Source: an uncultured Thermanaerothrix sp.
GTDB taxonomy: Bacteria > Chloroflexota > Anaerolineae > Anaerolineales > Anaerolineaceae
Reading direction: 5' to 3'
Assembly: GCF_938028735.1 (NCBI RefSeq)
Contig: NZ_CALIMF010000005.1
Coordinates: 1-64,000 of the forward strand
DNA: 64,000 bases
Positions 54,840-63,030 of this stretch are shown piece by piece; position 1 is the stretch's first letter; each line of letters begins with the position of its first letter. The notes beneath the pieces are model-generated. The model was not told where the DNA came from and searched no databases. It worked only from the letters and a program-made list of their open reading frames with translations. Position numbers and translations under genes: made by a program.

Positions 54840-55445
54840 CTAGGCCTTCTTGGGGGTGACGTTTTCAGCCCGCGGGAAGCGCATCAGGTAACGCCGGGAA
54901 AGGCCGCGAATGATCGCGTAGGCCAGTAGCGCCGTGGCGATCTTATCCACTGGCTCCACCAGGAAGTTAGTGCTCAACACCGCACTGACCAGATCGCGTC
55001 CGGTTTGGAGCAAAAACGCCGTGATGAACGAAGAACCGCTGGCCGTGATCCCGCCATAGAGGTAAACTGCGATCGGGGTCGAGACCAGCGCTGCTGTGAT
55101 CGCCACCAAGAACCCAGTGATCACCACCCCCCACCAGGTGCGGAACAAACCGAAATGGGCGCACCACCCCGACACAAACCCGATGAACAGCGCCACTGGA
55201 AACCAGGGAAACGCATTCGGGTCGATCAGCAACCCCCAAATAATGTTGGAAAGCGTCCCCGTCAGCGCACCGGCCCACGGCCCACAAATGGCTCCTACCA
55301 ACACCGTACCGATAGAATCCAAGTAAACCGGCAGGCGTAGCAAAACTACGATCTGTCCGATGACCACGTTGATGGCAATTGCAACCGGGATAAGGACCAG
55401 AGTCATTGTGTTGAAATCCTTCTTGATCGAATCCACCAGTTTCAT
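54840..55445 (-). CDS. ECF transporter substrate-binding (S) component
   Basis: A 201-residue six-helix S component that sets specificity. The N-terminal block LPVYLDSIGTVLVGAICGPWAGALTGTLSNIIWGLL (about 38-73) is the EcfS-type domain in which polar residues line the ligand site. I cannot assign the ligand from sequence alone, but the nucleoside hydrolase gene directly upstream in the same operon suggests a nucleoside or its base. GGAGG precedes the ATG at 55445. Confidence 0.85.
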   Translation of the reverse strand: MKLVDSIKKDFNTMTLVLIPVAIAINVVIGQIVVLLRLPVYLDSIGTVLVGAICGPWAGALTGTLSNIIWGLLIDPNAFPWFPVALFIGFVSGWCAHFGLFRTWWGVVITGFLVAITAALVSTPIAVYLYGGITASGSSFITAFLLQTGRDLVSAVLSTNFLVEPVDKIATALLAYAIIRGLSRRYLMRFPRAENVTPKKA

Positions 55446-55475
55446 CGTGCCCTCCTTAGTTGAAAAAGATGACCT

Positions 55476-56432
55476 TTACGCCGTAAGGGTACGGCAGAGT
55501 TGCGCCATCCGCGCTACAAAAAGATTCAGGAAACGTTCGCTATCTACGGTGAGAGCCACCTCCATATTCGCCGGTTTGGCGATCATGCGGTAAAAGTCAG
55601 CAAAGGTCTTCCCCATGCTAACCCCACCGCTAATGTCCACATCTACAAAATGGGACTCTGTGCCTACCAGGTCTGGAGCGAAAGCCAACGCCAGAGCAAG
55701 TGGGTCGTTAATGACACAGCCTTCAATCTGCTGATACGCGTCATGAAATTCCATGTAAAATCGCGTAGCCTCAGCGATGAAATGCGCTACCGGGGAATTG
55801 AATGACAGCAAATAATTCACATGCTCTGGCTTAAACACCACCTGGTAGGTCACATCCAGCGGCACCAGGGTGATCGGTAGCCCGGAGTGATACACAATGT
55901 GGGCGGCGTGTGGATCACAATATACATTAAACTCGGCCAAAGGAGTCGTGTTTCCCTGGTGGCGGATTGCCCCCCCCATGATAATGACACGGCGCAGCCA
56001 ATTCACCAAGCGCGGTTCGCGCCGCAGTGCCATCGCCAGGTTGGTCAACGGACCTAAAGCTACCAACGTGATCTCTCCCGGTGTAACGCGGGCAGTTTCT
56101 ATGATCAGGTCCATCCCATGCCGTGGATCCGGTTGACGCTGGGGCTCGGGCAGACGAGCATAGCCCAGGCCCGTATCGCCATGGGTTTCGGGGGCTAGAA
56201 GCAGCGGTTGCACCAGCGGGCGCTCCATGCCTCGTGCCACCGGGATATCCGGCGCATGGGCTAAATCAAGTAGCGCCAGGGCGTTGCGCACCCCCTGATC
56301 CACAGCACAGTTGCCGAACACCACACTAATCCCCTCAATTTGAACTTCGGGTGAAGCCAAGGCCAGCAAGATCGCTAGGGCATCATCAATCCCCGGATCA
56401 GTGTCAATCAGAAGCCGTGTTGGTGAGGACAT
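55476..56432 (-). CDS. Inosine-uridine preferring nucleoside hydrolase
   Basis: A 318-residue enzyme that hydrolyses ribonucleosides to ribose and base. The calcium-binding DTDPGIDDA motif is at residues 10-18, with further blocks ISVVFGN, GEITLVALGPLTNLAMAL, EFNVYCDPHAA, ITLVPLDVT and a late DPLALA for the catalytic Asp/His region. Full length and cytoplasmic. It sits between a PPC/DUF296 gene (2-bp gap) and the ECF S component (30-bp gap), so its likely role is to salvage imported nucleosides. Confidence 0.93.
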   Translation of the reverse strand: MSSPTRLLIDTDPGIDDALAILLALASPEVQIEGISVVFGNCAVDQGVRNALALLDLAHAPDIPVARGMERPLVQPLLLAPETHGDTGLGYARLPEPQRQPDPRHGMDLIIETARVTPGEITLVALGPLTNLAMALRREPRLVNWLRRVIIMGGAIRHQGNTTPLAEFNVYCDPHAAHIVYHSGLPITLVPLDVTYQVVFKPEHVNYLLSFNSPVAHFIAEATRFYMEFHDAYQQIEGCVINDPLALALAFAPDLVGTESHFVDVDISGGVSMGKTFADFYRMIAKPANMEVALTVDSERFLNLFVARMAQLCRTLTA

Positions 56433-56434
56433 CC

Positions 56435-56848
56435 CTATTCTCCCTTAGCAACAAAGAGTTCATCATAGCCGCTTTCAGGGTCAAAACGGCGTTCGAAGCG
56501 CACCGAAGGCAAAATACCTAGGGCAATTTCTGCCGTCGTATACACCAGACTGCCTTCCATAAGGTGTCCCCCCAAGGTATAGCCGGTTGAATCTGAAATG
56601 GCGATGTGATAATGCGACCCGTGGACAGACAACGTACCGGTCAGGGAAACGATCTCAAACTTACCTGTATAAAGGGTAGGGCCGGGTTGATCGGCCAAAC
56701 GAAGCACCGCCCGCTGTAAACTGCCCACACAGGTCAGCACCACTGCAGCCTGGATAGCGTTTTCCTGTGCCCAGGTATCTAAGGCTTGCTTAAGATCTTG
56801 GCCCGGACGCAACCTTAAGGCGACCACTTGAAGAGGCGTTGTATTCAT
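56435..56848 (-). CDS. PPC/DUF296 domain DNA-binding-like protein
   Basis: A 137-residue protein made of a single PPC domain: LRPGQDLKQALDTWAQENAIQAAVVLTCVGSLQRAVLRLAD, LTGTLSVHGSHYHIAISDSTG, GGHLMEGSLVYTTAEIALG. The H-x-H (HGSHYH) is the metal-like site of stand-alone PPC proteins. In plants PPC accompanies AT-hooks, but here it is alone, so DNA binding is not shown. It is the first gene of the ECF/nucleoside hydrolase operon and may regulate or bind a metabolite. Confidence 0.88.
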   Translation of the reverse strand: MNTTPLQVVALRLRPGQDLKQALDTWAQENAIQAAVVLTCVGSLQRAVLRLADQPGPTLYTGKFEIVSLTGTLSVHGSHYHIAISDSTGYTLGGHLMEGSLVYTTAEIALGILPSVRFERRFDPESGYDELFVAKGE

Positions 56849-56914
56849 GTTGAACCTATCTAATCCATCTGGAGGGTAACGCAGGAGAAAACCTCTTATA
56901 TCATCGTGGTTATA

Positions 56915-56923
56915 ATTATACCA
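56915..56923 (-). promoter_or_regulatory. Extended -10 promoter of the ECF operon
   Basis: TGGTATAAT on the minus strand; start point about 56908, leader about 60 nt before the ATG at 56848. Its -10 overlaps the -35 region of the divergent promoter at 56937-56945. Confidence 0.65.
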
Positions 56924-56936
56924 GCGGCACCCGCGC

Positions 56937-56945
56937 TGCTATAAT
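56937..56945 (+). promoter_or_regulatory. Extended -10 promoter of the MFS gene
   Basis: TGCTATAAT, perfect extended -10; start point about 56952, leader about 32 nt with GAGG upstream of the ATG at 56984. Confidence 0.65.
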
Positions 56946-56983
56946 CTTATTCCACCCAACGGAAATTCCCGCCGAGGACATTC

Positions 56984-58243
56984 ATGAAACTATTGAATCG
57001 CTCTGTTTTGCGCACCCTTTCCCCAACCTTGGCGCTCTTCATGTTCGCTATGATTCTGGCCAACATTGCTTCACGTATGGAATCGCCCATGCTCTCACTC
57101 TACCTGCGCAACCTGGGCGCCAGCGTAGAGCAGGTGGGGCTTTTCTTCACCATTGGCATGTTTGCCCCGCTGCTTCTGCAAGTCTTCGGCGGTTGGATTT
57201 CCGACTCGTTAGGTTATTTGCGCACGATTGCCATTGGCAGCCTCATCGGCTTGATTGGTTCACTTTGGCTACCCTTTGTGCCTTCATGGGAGTGGGCACT
57301 AGTAGCCATCATTGCCGCCGCCATCTCCGGCGCGCTGATTTCTCCCACTTTCCGCGCCTTCATCGCCGAGCACACCAGCGAAAACAATCGCGGCAAAGTC
57401 TATGGGCTGTTCGATAGCGTCTTCGGGATTGTTAACATTTTGGGGCCATTCCTGGGTGGCTTTTTGGCAGATCGGTTAGGCTTCCGGGGCATGCTGCTGG
57501 TAGCCGCAGGGTTCTACGTAGTAGCCACCATTATCCGTATGAGCATGAGTCGCCGCGCCCGTGCCGCCGCCCAAGAAGCGTCTGGTCGTCTCAACTTTGG
57601 TCAACTTAAAGCCAACCTGGTGCAGATGATCAGCCTGGCCACTGCCGGCACGCTGATGACTTGGATCCTGGTGTTTGATGGCCTGCAGGATTTCAGTTTT
57701 CGCCTGAGCGACCAGTTTTACCCCATCTACCTTAAAGACCTTTATGGCTACACCACCACCCGCGTCGGATCGCTCTACACTATCATGGGCATCGCCGCGG
57801 CAGTATTTAATACCGCCGGGGGTTGGATTTCTGACCGTTACGGTGAGCGCTGGGGCTTGGTGGGCGGGCTGGGCATCTTCGCGGTAGCGACGGTGCTCTT
57901 CTTGGGTGGGCCGGCCTTCCCCCTCCAGGCCTTGGTATGGGGCATGTTCGGCCTGGGACAAGCCCTATATGCCCCCGCCTTCAATGCTTTGATTTCCAAG
58001 GTTGCTCCGCGTCACCTGCGCGGACTGGCGTTTGGGCTACTTTCAACCACGTTAGGACTTTTCTCCCTTCCCGCGCCTTACCTGGGCGGCTTGATGTGGG
58101 AAAACTGGAGTCCCTATTGGCCGTTTCTCATCAATGCGGTTATGTTAGTGATTACCCTGCCGATTATCTGGATCACCGTACGCCCACAGTACATCCAGCA
58201 AGAACAGAGCCGCGCCGCCGCCTTACTCAAAGAACACGCCTAA
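56984..58243 (+). CDS. MFS transporter
   Basis: A 419-residue twelve-helix major facilitator. The A-motif-like GGWISDSLGYLRTI (about 69-82) and the second-half counterpart GGWISDRYGERWGL (about 283-296) confirm two MFS halves; FGIVNILGPFLGGFLADRLGFRG lies in the middle of the first half. Substrate unknown; the architecture is like drug or metabolite efflux pumps. It is driven by its own promoter, and no terminator is evident before the Fur gene region. Confidence 0.88.
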   Translation: MKLLNRSVLRTLSPTLALFMFAMILANIASRMESPMLSLYLRNLGASVEQVGLFFTIGMFAPLLLQVFGGWISDSLGYLRTIAIGSLIGLIGSLWLPFVPSWEWALVAIIAAAISGALISPTFRAFIAEHTSENNRGKVYGLFDSVFGIVNILGPFLGGFLADRLGFRGMLLVAAGFYVVATIIRMSMSRRARAAAQEASGRLNFGQLKANLVQMISLATAGTLMTWILVFDGLQDFSFRLSDQFYPIYLKDLYGYTTTRVGSLYTIMGIAAAVFNTAGGWISDRYGERWGLVGGLGIFAVATVLFLGGPAFPLQALVWGMFGLGQALYAPAFNALISKVAPRHLRGLAFGLLSTTLGLFSLPAPYLGGLMWENWSPYWPFLINAVMLVITLPIIWITVRPQYIQQEQSRAAALLKEHA

Positions 58244-58371
58244 GCGGCTAAAGACGATCAACGAGAACTTTCTTTCTAACCCCGGGCGGGGCATGACATT
58301 TTGCACCCCACAAGGGGATAAAACACACTACACCCTGAGCGGGGGGACACCTAAAATAAGGATGGCTTTAT

Positions 58372-58386
58372 TGCAAATGATTTGCA
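58372..58386 (+). promoter_or_regulatory. Fur-family operator (perfect 7-1-7 palindrome)
   Basis: TGCAAAT-G-ATTTGCA is a perfect 7-1-7 inverted repeat with the AATnATT centre typical of Fur/Zur/PerR boxes. It lies 14 bp upstream of the Fur-family ATG at 58401, so autorepression and control of the downstream Feo genes is likely. The metal is not decided by the sequence. Confidence 0.7.
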
Positions 58387-58400
58387 TTAAGGACGAGATA

Positions 58401-58895
58401 ATGGATTGGGTAACGCAAGTAACTGAACGTCTACGCGCGACCGGGGGGCGGATGACCGCCCAACGGCGCCTGATTCTGGAAACCCTCGCCCAATGCACCG
58501 ATCATCCCACCGCTGAAGAGATATACCAGCGTGCCCGCCAACGGGCCCCAGACCTTAATCTCTCGACGGTGTACCGCACCCTGCGCTGGCTGGAGGAACT
58601 GGGCGTGGTGGGTTCGCAGCGTTTTGAAGGCGAGCGTCCACAAGACCGCTTTGATCCGGCCATCTCGGCCAACCCCGATCATCATCATTTTCGCTGTCGC
58701 CTGTGCAACGCCATCATCGAATTCCCGGCGCCACTTTTGGATTTGCTCAAACGCGATTTCATTGCTCAGTACGGTGGCACCATTGAAAGCGCGTCGTTAA
58801 CCTTTTATGGGTTGTGTCAATCCTGCTTACAAAAGGTAGAAGCCTATGGCCCATTGTCATTCAACCCCGATGCCATCCTCAACCACCCACGCTGA
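58401..58895 (+). CDS. Fur-family metalloregulator
   Basis: A 164-residue repressor. N-terminal winged helix (about 15-85) includes MTAQRRLILETL and the recognition helix LNLSTVYRTLRWLEELGVV. The metal sites have DHHHFRCRLCNAIIEF (about 95-110), with the first CxxC, and LCQSCLQK (second CxxC) near residue 145. Cys pairs and the HHH block are full length, consistent with Fur or Zur. The ATG at 58401 has AAGGA upstream; longer frames run through the operator. The first gene of the Feo unit, it overlaps feoB by 50 bp. Confidence 0.92.
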   Translation: MDWVTQVTERLRATGGRMTAQRRLILETLAQCTDHPTAEEIYQRARQRAPDLNLSTVYRTLRWLEELGVVGSQRFEGERPQDRFDPAISANPDHHHFRCRLCNAIIEFPAPLLDLLKRDFIAQYGGTIESASLTFYGLCQSCLQKVEAYGPLSFNPDAILNHPR

Positions 58896-60828
58896 CCCCC
58901 CGCGCATTTTACTGGTTGGCAACCCCAATGTTGGAAAATCGGTGCTTTTTCATCGGCTAACCGGGCAATATGTGACTGTCTCCAATTACCCTGGCACCAC
59001 TGTAGAGGTTGCTCAGGGCAGTCTGCGCCATCGTCCGCATTGGTTAGTGATAGATACACCAGGAATCGTTACCTTCCCGGCCCGCAGCGAAGACGAAGAA
59101 GTAACCGTGCGTGCTCTACTCGATGACCATGTCGGAGCCGTTATCCAGGTAGGAGATGCAAAAAACCTGCAGCGCACTCTACACCTAACCTTACAACTAG
59201 CCGAACTCGGGTTACCCCTGGTGCTGGTGCTCAATATGCTGGATGAAGCCCAGGCCATCGGGGTTGAGCTAAACCTGGAGCCGCTCCGCCGCACCCTGGG
59301 TATCCCGGTAGTTACCACGATAGCCACGCGCGATCAGGGGGTGGATGAATTGCTCCACGCCCTGGAACGGGTTCAACCGGCCCTCTTTCACCCTACCTAT
59401 CCCCCAGAGATTGAAGAAGGCGTGCAAGCCATTCTACCCCTTCTCCCTCCGGCTACTATCTCCGCTCGGGGCTTGGCCTTGCTCTTCCTGAGTGGGGAAG
59501 CCAGCGTTGCCACCTGGTTACGTTCTCATTTGGATCCCGATACCTTCCAACGCCTGGAATACATCCGCCAGGACCTCCAAGCTCGCCTCGCAGAGCCCGT
59601 AGCCAGCGTGCTCCAACGCGCGCGCGAAAACGTCATCCGGGGGTGGTTTAACCAGGTCTGGCGCCAAGAACAACACCAACGCGAACCGCTTAATGTGCGC
59701 CTGGGACACTTAGCCACCCATCCCTTATGGGGCATTCCTATCCTGGCGCTGGTACTCTATGGACTTTACTGGTTCGTGGGCGTTTTTGGGGCCGGCACTT
59801 TGGTGGGATTCCTCGAAGGAACCCTCTTTGGCCAAATCATCAACCCCTGGGTAGCGAGCCACCTGGAACGTTGGATTCCTTGGCCGTTTGTCCAACAAAT
59901 GCTTGTCGGTGATTACGGCTTATGGACCATGGGTGCGACATACGCTTTGGCCCTGCTTTTACCGATTGTGGTTACCTTCTTTATTGCCTTTGGTATTCTC
60001 GAGGATTCAGGGTATCTGCCGCGTCTTGCGGTATTGACCAACCAGTTCTTTAGCCGCATCGGCCTAAACGGTCAGGCAGTGCTCCCCATGGTGCTTGGGC
60101 TGGGTTGCGTCACTATGGCAACGATAACCACACGTATCCTTAGCCGCCCCCGTGAGCGCATCTTGGTGACCTTCCTGCTCGCCTTGGCCATCCCCTGTTC
60201 AGCCCAATTGGGGGTTGTGATGGGGATGTTGGCAGGCATTTCATTCGGCGCCACCCTGATCTGGGCCGGCGTCGTGGTGGTGGTCTTGCTCATTGTGGGC
60301 TGGCTGGCCGCGCGGGTTTTACCCGGCGAACGCGCCCCTCTAATTGTAGAACTTCCACCCCTGCGCTGGCCGGTGCTCTCGAATGTACTGATCAAAACCC
60401 TGGCGCGCCTGGAATGGTACATCAAAGAAGCCGTGCCCTTATTCTTGCTAGGCACTTTCCTACTCTTCATGCTAGATTGGTTCCATCTTTTGCCCACGAT
60501 CATCCGCCTTGCCGAACCGGTGGTCACTCACTGGTTGGGTCTCCCACCTGAAGCAGCCGCTGCCTTCCTGGTGGGGTTCCTGCGCCGTGATTTTGCCGCC
60601 ACAAACCTCTTCGTCATGGAGTCCCGCGGCTTACTTTCCTCTGTTCAGGTAGTGGTTGCCATGGTAACCATTACCCTCTTCGTGCCCTGTATTGCCAGTG
60701 TGTTCATGATGATTAAGGAGCGCGGACTTAAGACCGCGCTGGGCATGCTGGCTTTCATTTTCCCCTTTGCGTTATTCGTGGGCGGCGTATTATACCGCCT
60801 GCTCACTCTAGTAGGTTGGCATGGCTAG
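58846..60828 (+). CDS. feoB: Ferrous iron transporter FeoB
   Basis: A 660-residue Fe2+ importer with a cytosolic G-protein domain and a membrane channel. G1 is GNPNVGKS (25-32), G2 TTVEVAQG, G3 DTPG (about 68-71), G4 NMLD (about 129-132). A helical spacer covers about 160-285, and membrane segments begin near residue 297, with FeoB Gate-type blocks GILEDSGYLPR, VLGLGCVTMATITTRIL and CSAQLGVVMGMLAG. Somewhat shorter than the 700-770 residue enterobacterial type. It overlaps the fur gene by 50 bp; the M1 start has AAGGTAG upstream. Confidence 0.95.
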   Translation: MAHCHSTPMPSSTTHADPPRILLVGNPNVGKSVLFHRLTGQYVTVSNYPGTTVEVAQGSLRHRPHWLVIDTPGIVTFPARSEDEEVTVRALLDDHVGAVIQVGDAKNLQRTLHLTLQLAELGLPLVLVLNMLDEAQAIGVELNLEPLRRTLGIPVVTTIATRDQGVDELLHALERVQPALFHPTYPPEIEEGVQAILPLLPPATISARGLALLFLSGEASVATWLRSHLDPDTFQRLEYIRQDLQARLAEPVASVLQRARENVIRGWFNQVWRQEQHQREPLNVRLGHLATHPLWGIPILALVLYGLYWFVGVFGAGTLVGFLEGTLFGQIINPWVASHLERWIPWPFVQQMLVGDYGLWTMGATYALALLLPIVVTFFIAFGILEDSGYLPRLAVLTNQFFSRIGLNGQAVLPMVLGLGCVTMATITTRILSRPRERILVTFLLALAIPCSAQLGVVMGMLAGISFGATLIWAGVVVVVLLIVGWLAARVLPGERAPLIVELPPLRWPVLSNVLIKTLARLEWYIKEAVPLFLLGTFLLFMLDWFHLLPTIIRLAEPVVTHWLGLPPEAAAAFLVGFLRRDFAATNLFVMESRGLLSSVQVVVAMVTITLFVPCIASVFMMIKERGLKTALGMLAFIFPFALFVGGVLYRLLTLVGWHG

Positions 60829-61066
60829 ATCGCCTACCCTACCCCTGACCGAGGAAACCTGGCTCACCTGCCCGGTTTGCGGCACACGCTTCCAGGCTGG
60901 AAAACACCCTGCCTGTGCACAGTGCCCTCTCCACGCCGGGTGTCAGATGGCATGTTGCCCAAATTGCGGCACCAGCGTGATTAACCCCCAGGCCTCCCGC
61001 TGGGCGCGCTGGGCCGAGCGCCTGCTTAAGCGTTCGCCGACTCCCCCCAAGGATACAACCCCGTGA
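60821..61066 (+). CDS. Small Cys-rich zinc-ribbon-like protein between FeoB and FeoA
   Basis: An 81-residue protein with four Cys-x2-Cys-type pairs: CPVCG (18-22), CAQC (33-36), a C-x3-CC group (42-47) and CPNC (47-50), a total of eight cysteines in 33 residues. This could bind two zinc ions or an Fe-S cluster. It is not the winged-helix FeoC nor the short Cys-rich FeoB-associated membrane peptide. It overlaps feoB by 8 bp and the FeoA gene region by 4 bp, so its role is probably coupled to iron uptake. Not recognised as a named family. Confidence 0.75.
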   Translation: MARSPTLPLTEETWLTCPVCGTRFQAGKHPACAQCPLHAGCQMACCPNCGTSVINPQASRWARWAERLLKRSPTPPKDTTP

Positions 61067-61083
61067 AAAGGAGATTACGCACC

Positions 61084-61416
61084 ATGCTTATCCCGCACCT
61101 CCGCTTCCACCGTGCCCGCTACCGTCACAGCCCGGGAAAGCCCTTTACTCGACCTACCCTTTGCCATGTTGCGCCTGGCCAAGAAGTAACCATCCTTGGC
61201 TTTGAAGCGCTCCCCTTGGATTACCAGCACTATTTACAGGCGTATGGCGTAATGCCTGGACGCACTGTGCGTGTGCTGGCCCAACGCCCGGTGACCATCA
61301 TTCAAGTTGAGCATACCGAGTTGGCTTTTGAACCGCAGATTGCCCGCTGTATCCTGGTTAAACCCAATAGCGGGAAAGGGGGGCCATTGAACGAAACCCA
61401 GACACCCTCCAGCTAG
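61084..61416 (+). CDS. FeoA-domain protein
   Basis: A 110-residue protein with an SH3-like FeoA domain at about 35-100: LCHVAPGQEVTILGF, LQAYGVMPGRTVRVLAQRP, IIQVEHTELAFEPQIARCILV. The N-terminal 30 residues are basic and unusual. The ATG at 61084 has AAAAGGAG 10 bp upstream; a GTG at 61063, overlapping the Cys-rich gene stop (GTGA), is an alternative that would add seven residues. It is the last gene of the Fur-FeoB unit and is convergent with the ABC permease by a 4-bp overlap. Confidence 0.88.
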   Translation: MLIPHLRFHRARYRHSPGKPFTRPTLCHVAPGQEVTILGFEALPLDYQHYLQAYGVMPGRTVRVLAQRPVTIIQVEHTELAFEPQIARCILVKPNSGKGGPLNETQTPSS

Positions 61417-62276
61417 ACGATGACGCGGGGATAGAGGCGCGCCGCAATGATGACCAGAACCAGCGTGGTCACGCTCATGACGGCGAAATCCACCCCTAAG
61501 GAAAAGGCCGGCGCACCGCCAGAAAGCATCAGCGCCCGCAGCGCATCCACAATGTAAGTCAGCGGATTGACCCGCGCCACCACCTGCAACCAGGCCGGCA
61601 TAATCGCAATGGGGTAAATGGCATTACTGGCAAAGAAGAGCGGCATGGTCAGCACCTGCCCGATGCCCATGAAACGCTCGCGGGTCTTAACCAAACAGGC
61701 AATAATGAGCGAGAAGAGCGAGAAATTGGCTGCGCCCAGGATCACTGCCACCGTAACCCCTAGCAAAGCCTGGGGCTGCCAGTTTAAATCCACCCCGAGC
61801 AACGCTGCCAGGGCGTAAATGATGATTGCTTGGGTCAAGCCGCGAATACCCGCTGAAAGGGCTTTACCGCTCACCAACGCCGCTCGTGGAGCCGGGCTGG
61901 CCATGATCTTGTGCAGAACACCTAAATCACGCTCCCAAATGACTGAAATGCCGTAGAAAATGGCAATAAACAGAACACTCTGCGCCAGAATACCCGGCGC
62001 CATGAAATCTAGATAGGAAAGATCCCCCGTAGGGATGGCCCGTACACGGGCAAACACCTGCCCAAAAATCAGCAGCCACAGCGCTGGTTGTACCGCTCGG
62101 GTGAAAAGTTCAGTGGGATCATGGCGTAACTTGCGCGCCTCCAATTCGGCAATGACCCAGGTCTTGTACAGAAACTCCCAAAGGGCTGCCCAGGGGCGTA
62201 AGGTCAGCGCAACCGGTGATGGGGAGGCAGTTTCACCCCAGACGACGGGCAACCCGTCGCGTTCGGACAGTTTCAC
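61413..62276 (-). CDS. ABC-2 exporter permease
   Basis: A 287-residue ABC-2 permease with six helices. The conserved region FASNAIYPIAIMPAWLQVVARVNPLTYIVDALRALML (about 205-241) is the signature. The start is placed at GTG 62276, where GGAGG lies 5 bp upstream within the ATPase gene; longer frames run further into that gene. It overlaps the ATPase gene by 44 bp. DrrB/NodJ-type exporters of this kind move drugs, lipids or polysaccharides. Confidence 0.85.
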   Translation of the reverse strand: MKLSERDGLPVVWGETASPSPVALTLRPWAALWEFLYKTWVIAELEARKLRHDPTELFTRAVQPALWLLIFGQVFARVRAIPTGDLSYLDFMAPGILAQSVLFIAIFYGISVIWERDLGVLHKIMASPAPRAALVSGKALSAGIRGLTQAIIIYALAALLGVDLNWQPQALLGVTVAVILGAANFSLFSLIIACLVKTRERFMGIGQVLTMPLFFASNAIYPIAIMPAWLQVVARVNPLTYIVDALRALMLSGGAPAFSLGVDFAVMSVTTLVLVIIAARLYPRVIV

Positions 62277-63030
62277 GGTAACCTCCAGTGGCGTTTTGAA
62301 GTTGGTTTCCAGTAAAGTGGATGAAAACCTCATCCAACGTAGCGTCGGGCTTGCCAATAGTAACCTTTAGAGCCTGAGGAGTATCGCACGCTACCAGCCG
62401 TCCCAGGTGCATAATACCAACCCGATCACATAACAGATCTGCCTCATCCATCAGATGGGTGGTCAATAGGATGGTGGTACCCAGATTCTGGCGGATTTGG
62501 CGAATATAATCCCATACGAGATGCCGCGCCACCGGATCCAAGCCCACCGTGGGTTCGTCAAGAAAGAGCACCCGCGGGCGATGGAGAATGGCTTGGGCAA
62601 TCTCCAGGCGGCGGATCATTCCCCCAGAGTATTCCCGCACCAAGCGATGAGCCACCTCGTGCAAACCCATAAATTCCAGCGCCTCGGTAATACGCCGCTC
62701 GCGCTCTGCGCGGGGAATATTGTAGAGTTTGGCTGCAATCAGCAGGTTTTCATAGCCGCTCAACGCGCCATCGGCGGAGATCAATTGAGGCACATAACCG
62801 ATGACCCGGCGCACCTGCGCCGCTTGATGCCGAATGTCAAAACCGGCGACCACGGCACTCCCCTCACTCGGCGGGAGCAGAGTCGTGAGCATCTTCAGGG
62901 ACGTACTCTTACCTGCACCATTGGGCCCTAACAACCCAAACACCTCCCCTTCGTGCAAGTTGAGGTTGAGGTGATCCACAGCCACCAGATTTCCATAGCG
63001 CCGCGTGAGATTTTGGGTCTGTAAGATCAT
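62233..63030 (-). CDS. ABC-2 exporter ATP-binding protein
   Basis: A 265-residue ATPase with Walker A GPNGAGKST (about 35-43), Q-loop VPQ, signature YSGGMIRRLEIAQ (about 135-147), Walker B RVLFLDEPTVGLD (about 153-165) and H-loop LLTTHLMDEADLLCD. The C-terminal TLDEVFIHFTG segment is typical of DrrA-like ATPases. It overlaps the MarR gene by 4 bp (ATGA), so the MarR, ATPase and permease genes are one operon under MarR control. Confidence 0.93.
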   Translation of the reverse strand: MILQTQNLTRRYGNLVAVDHLNLNLHEGEVFGLLGPNGAGKSTSLKMLTTLLPPSEGSAVVAGFDIRHQAAQVRRVIGYVPQLISADGALSGYENLLIAAKLYNIPRAERERRITEALEFMGLHEVAHRLVREYSGGMIRRLEIAQAILHRPRVLFLDEPTVGLDPVARHLVWDYIRQIRQNLGTTILLTTHLMDEADLLCDRVGIMHLGRLVACDTPQALKVTIGKPDATLDEVFIHFTGNQLQNATGGYRETVRTRRVARRLG

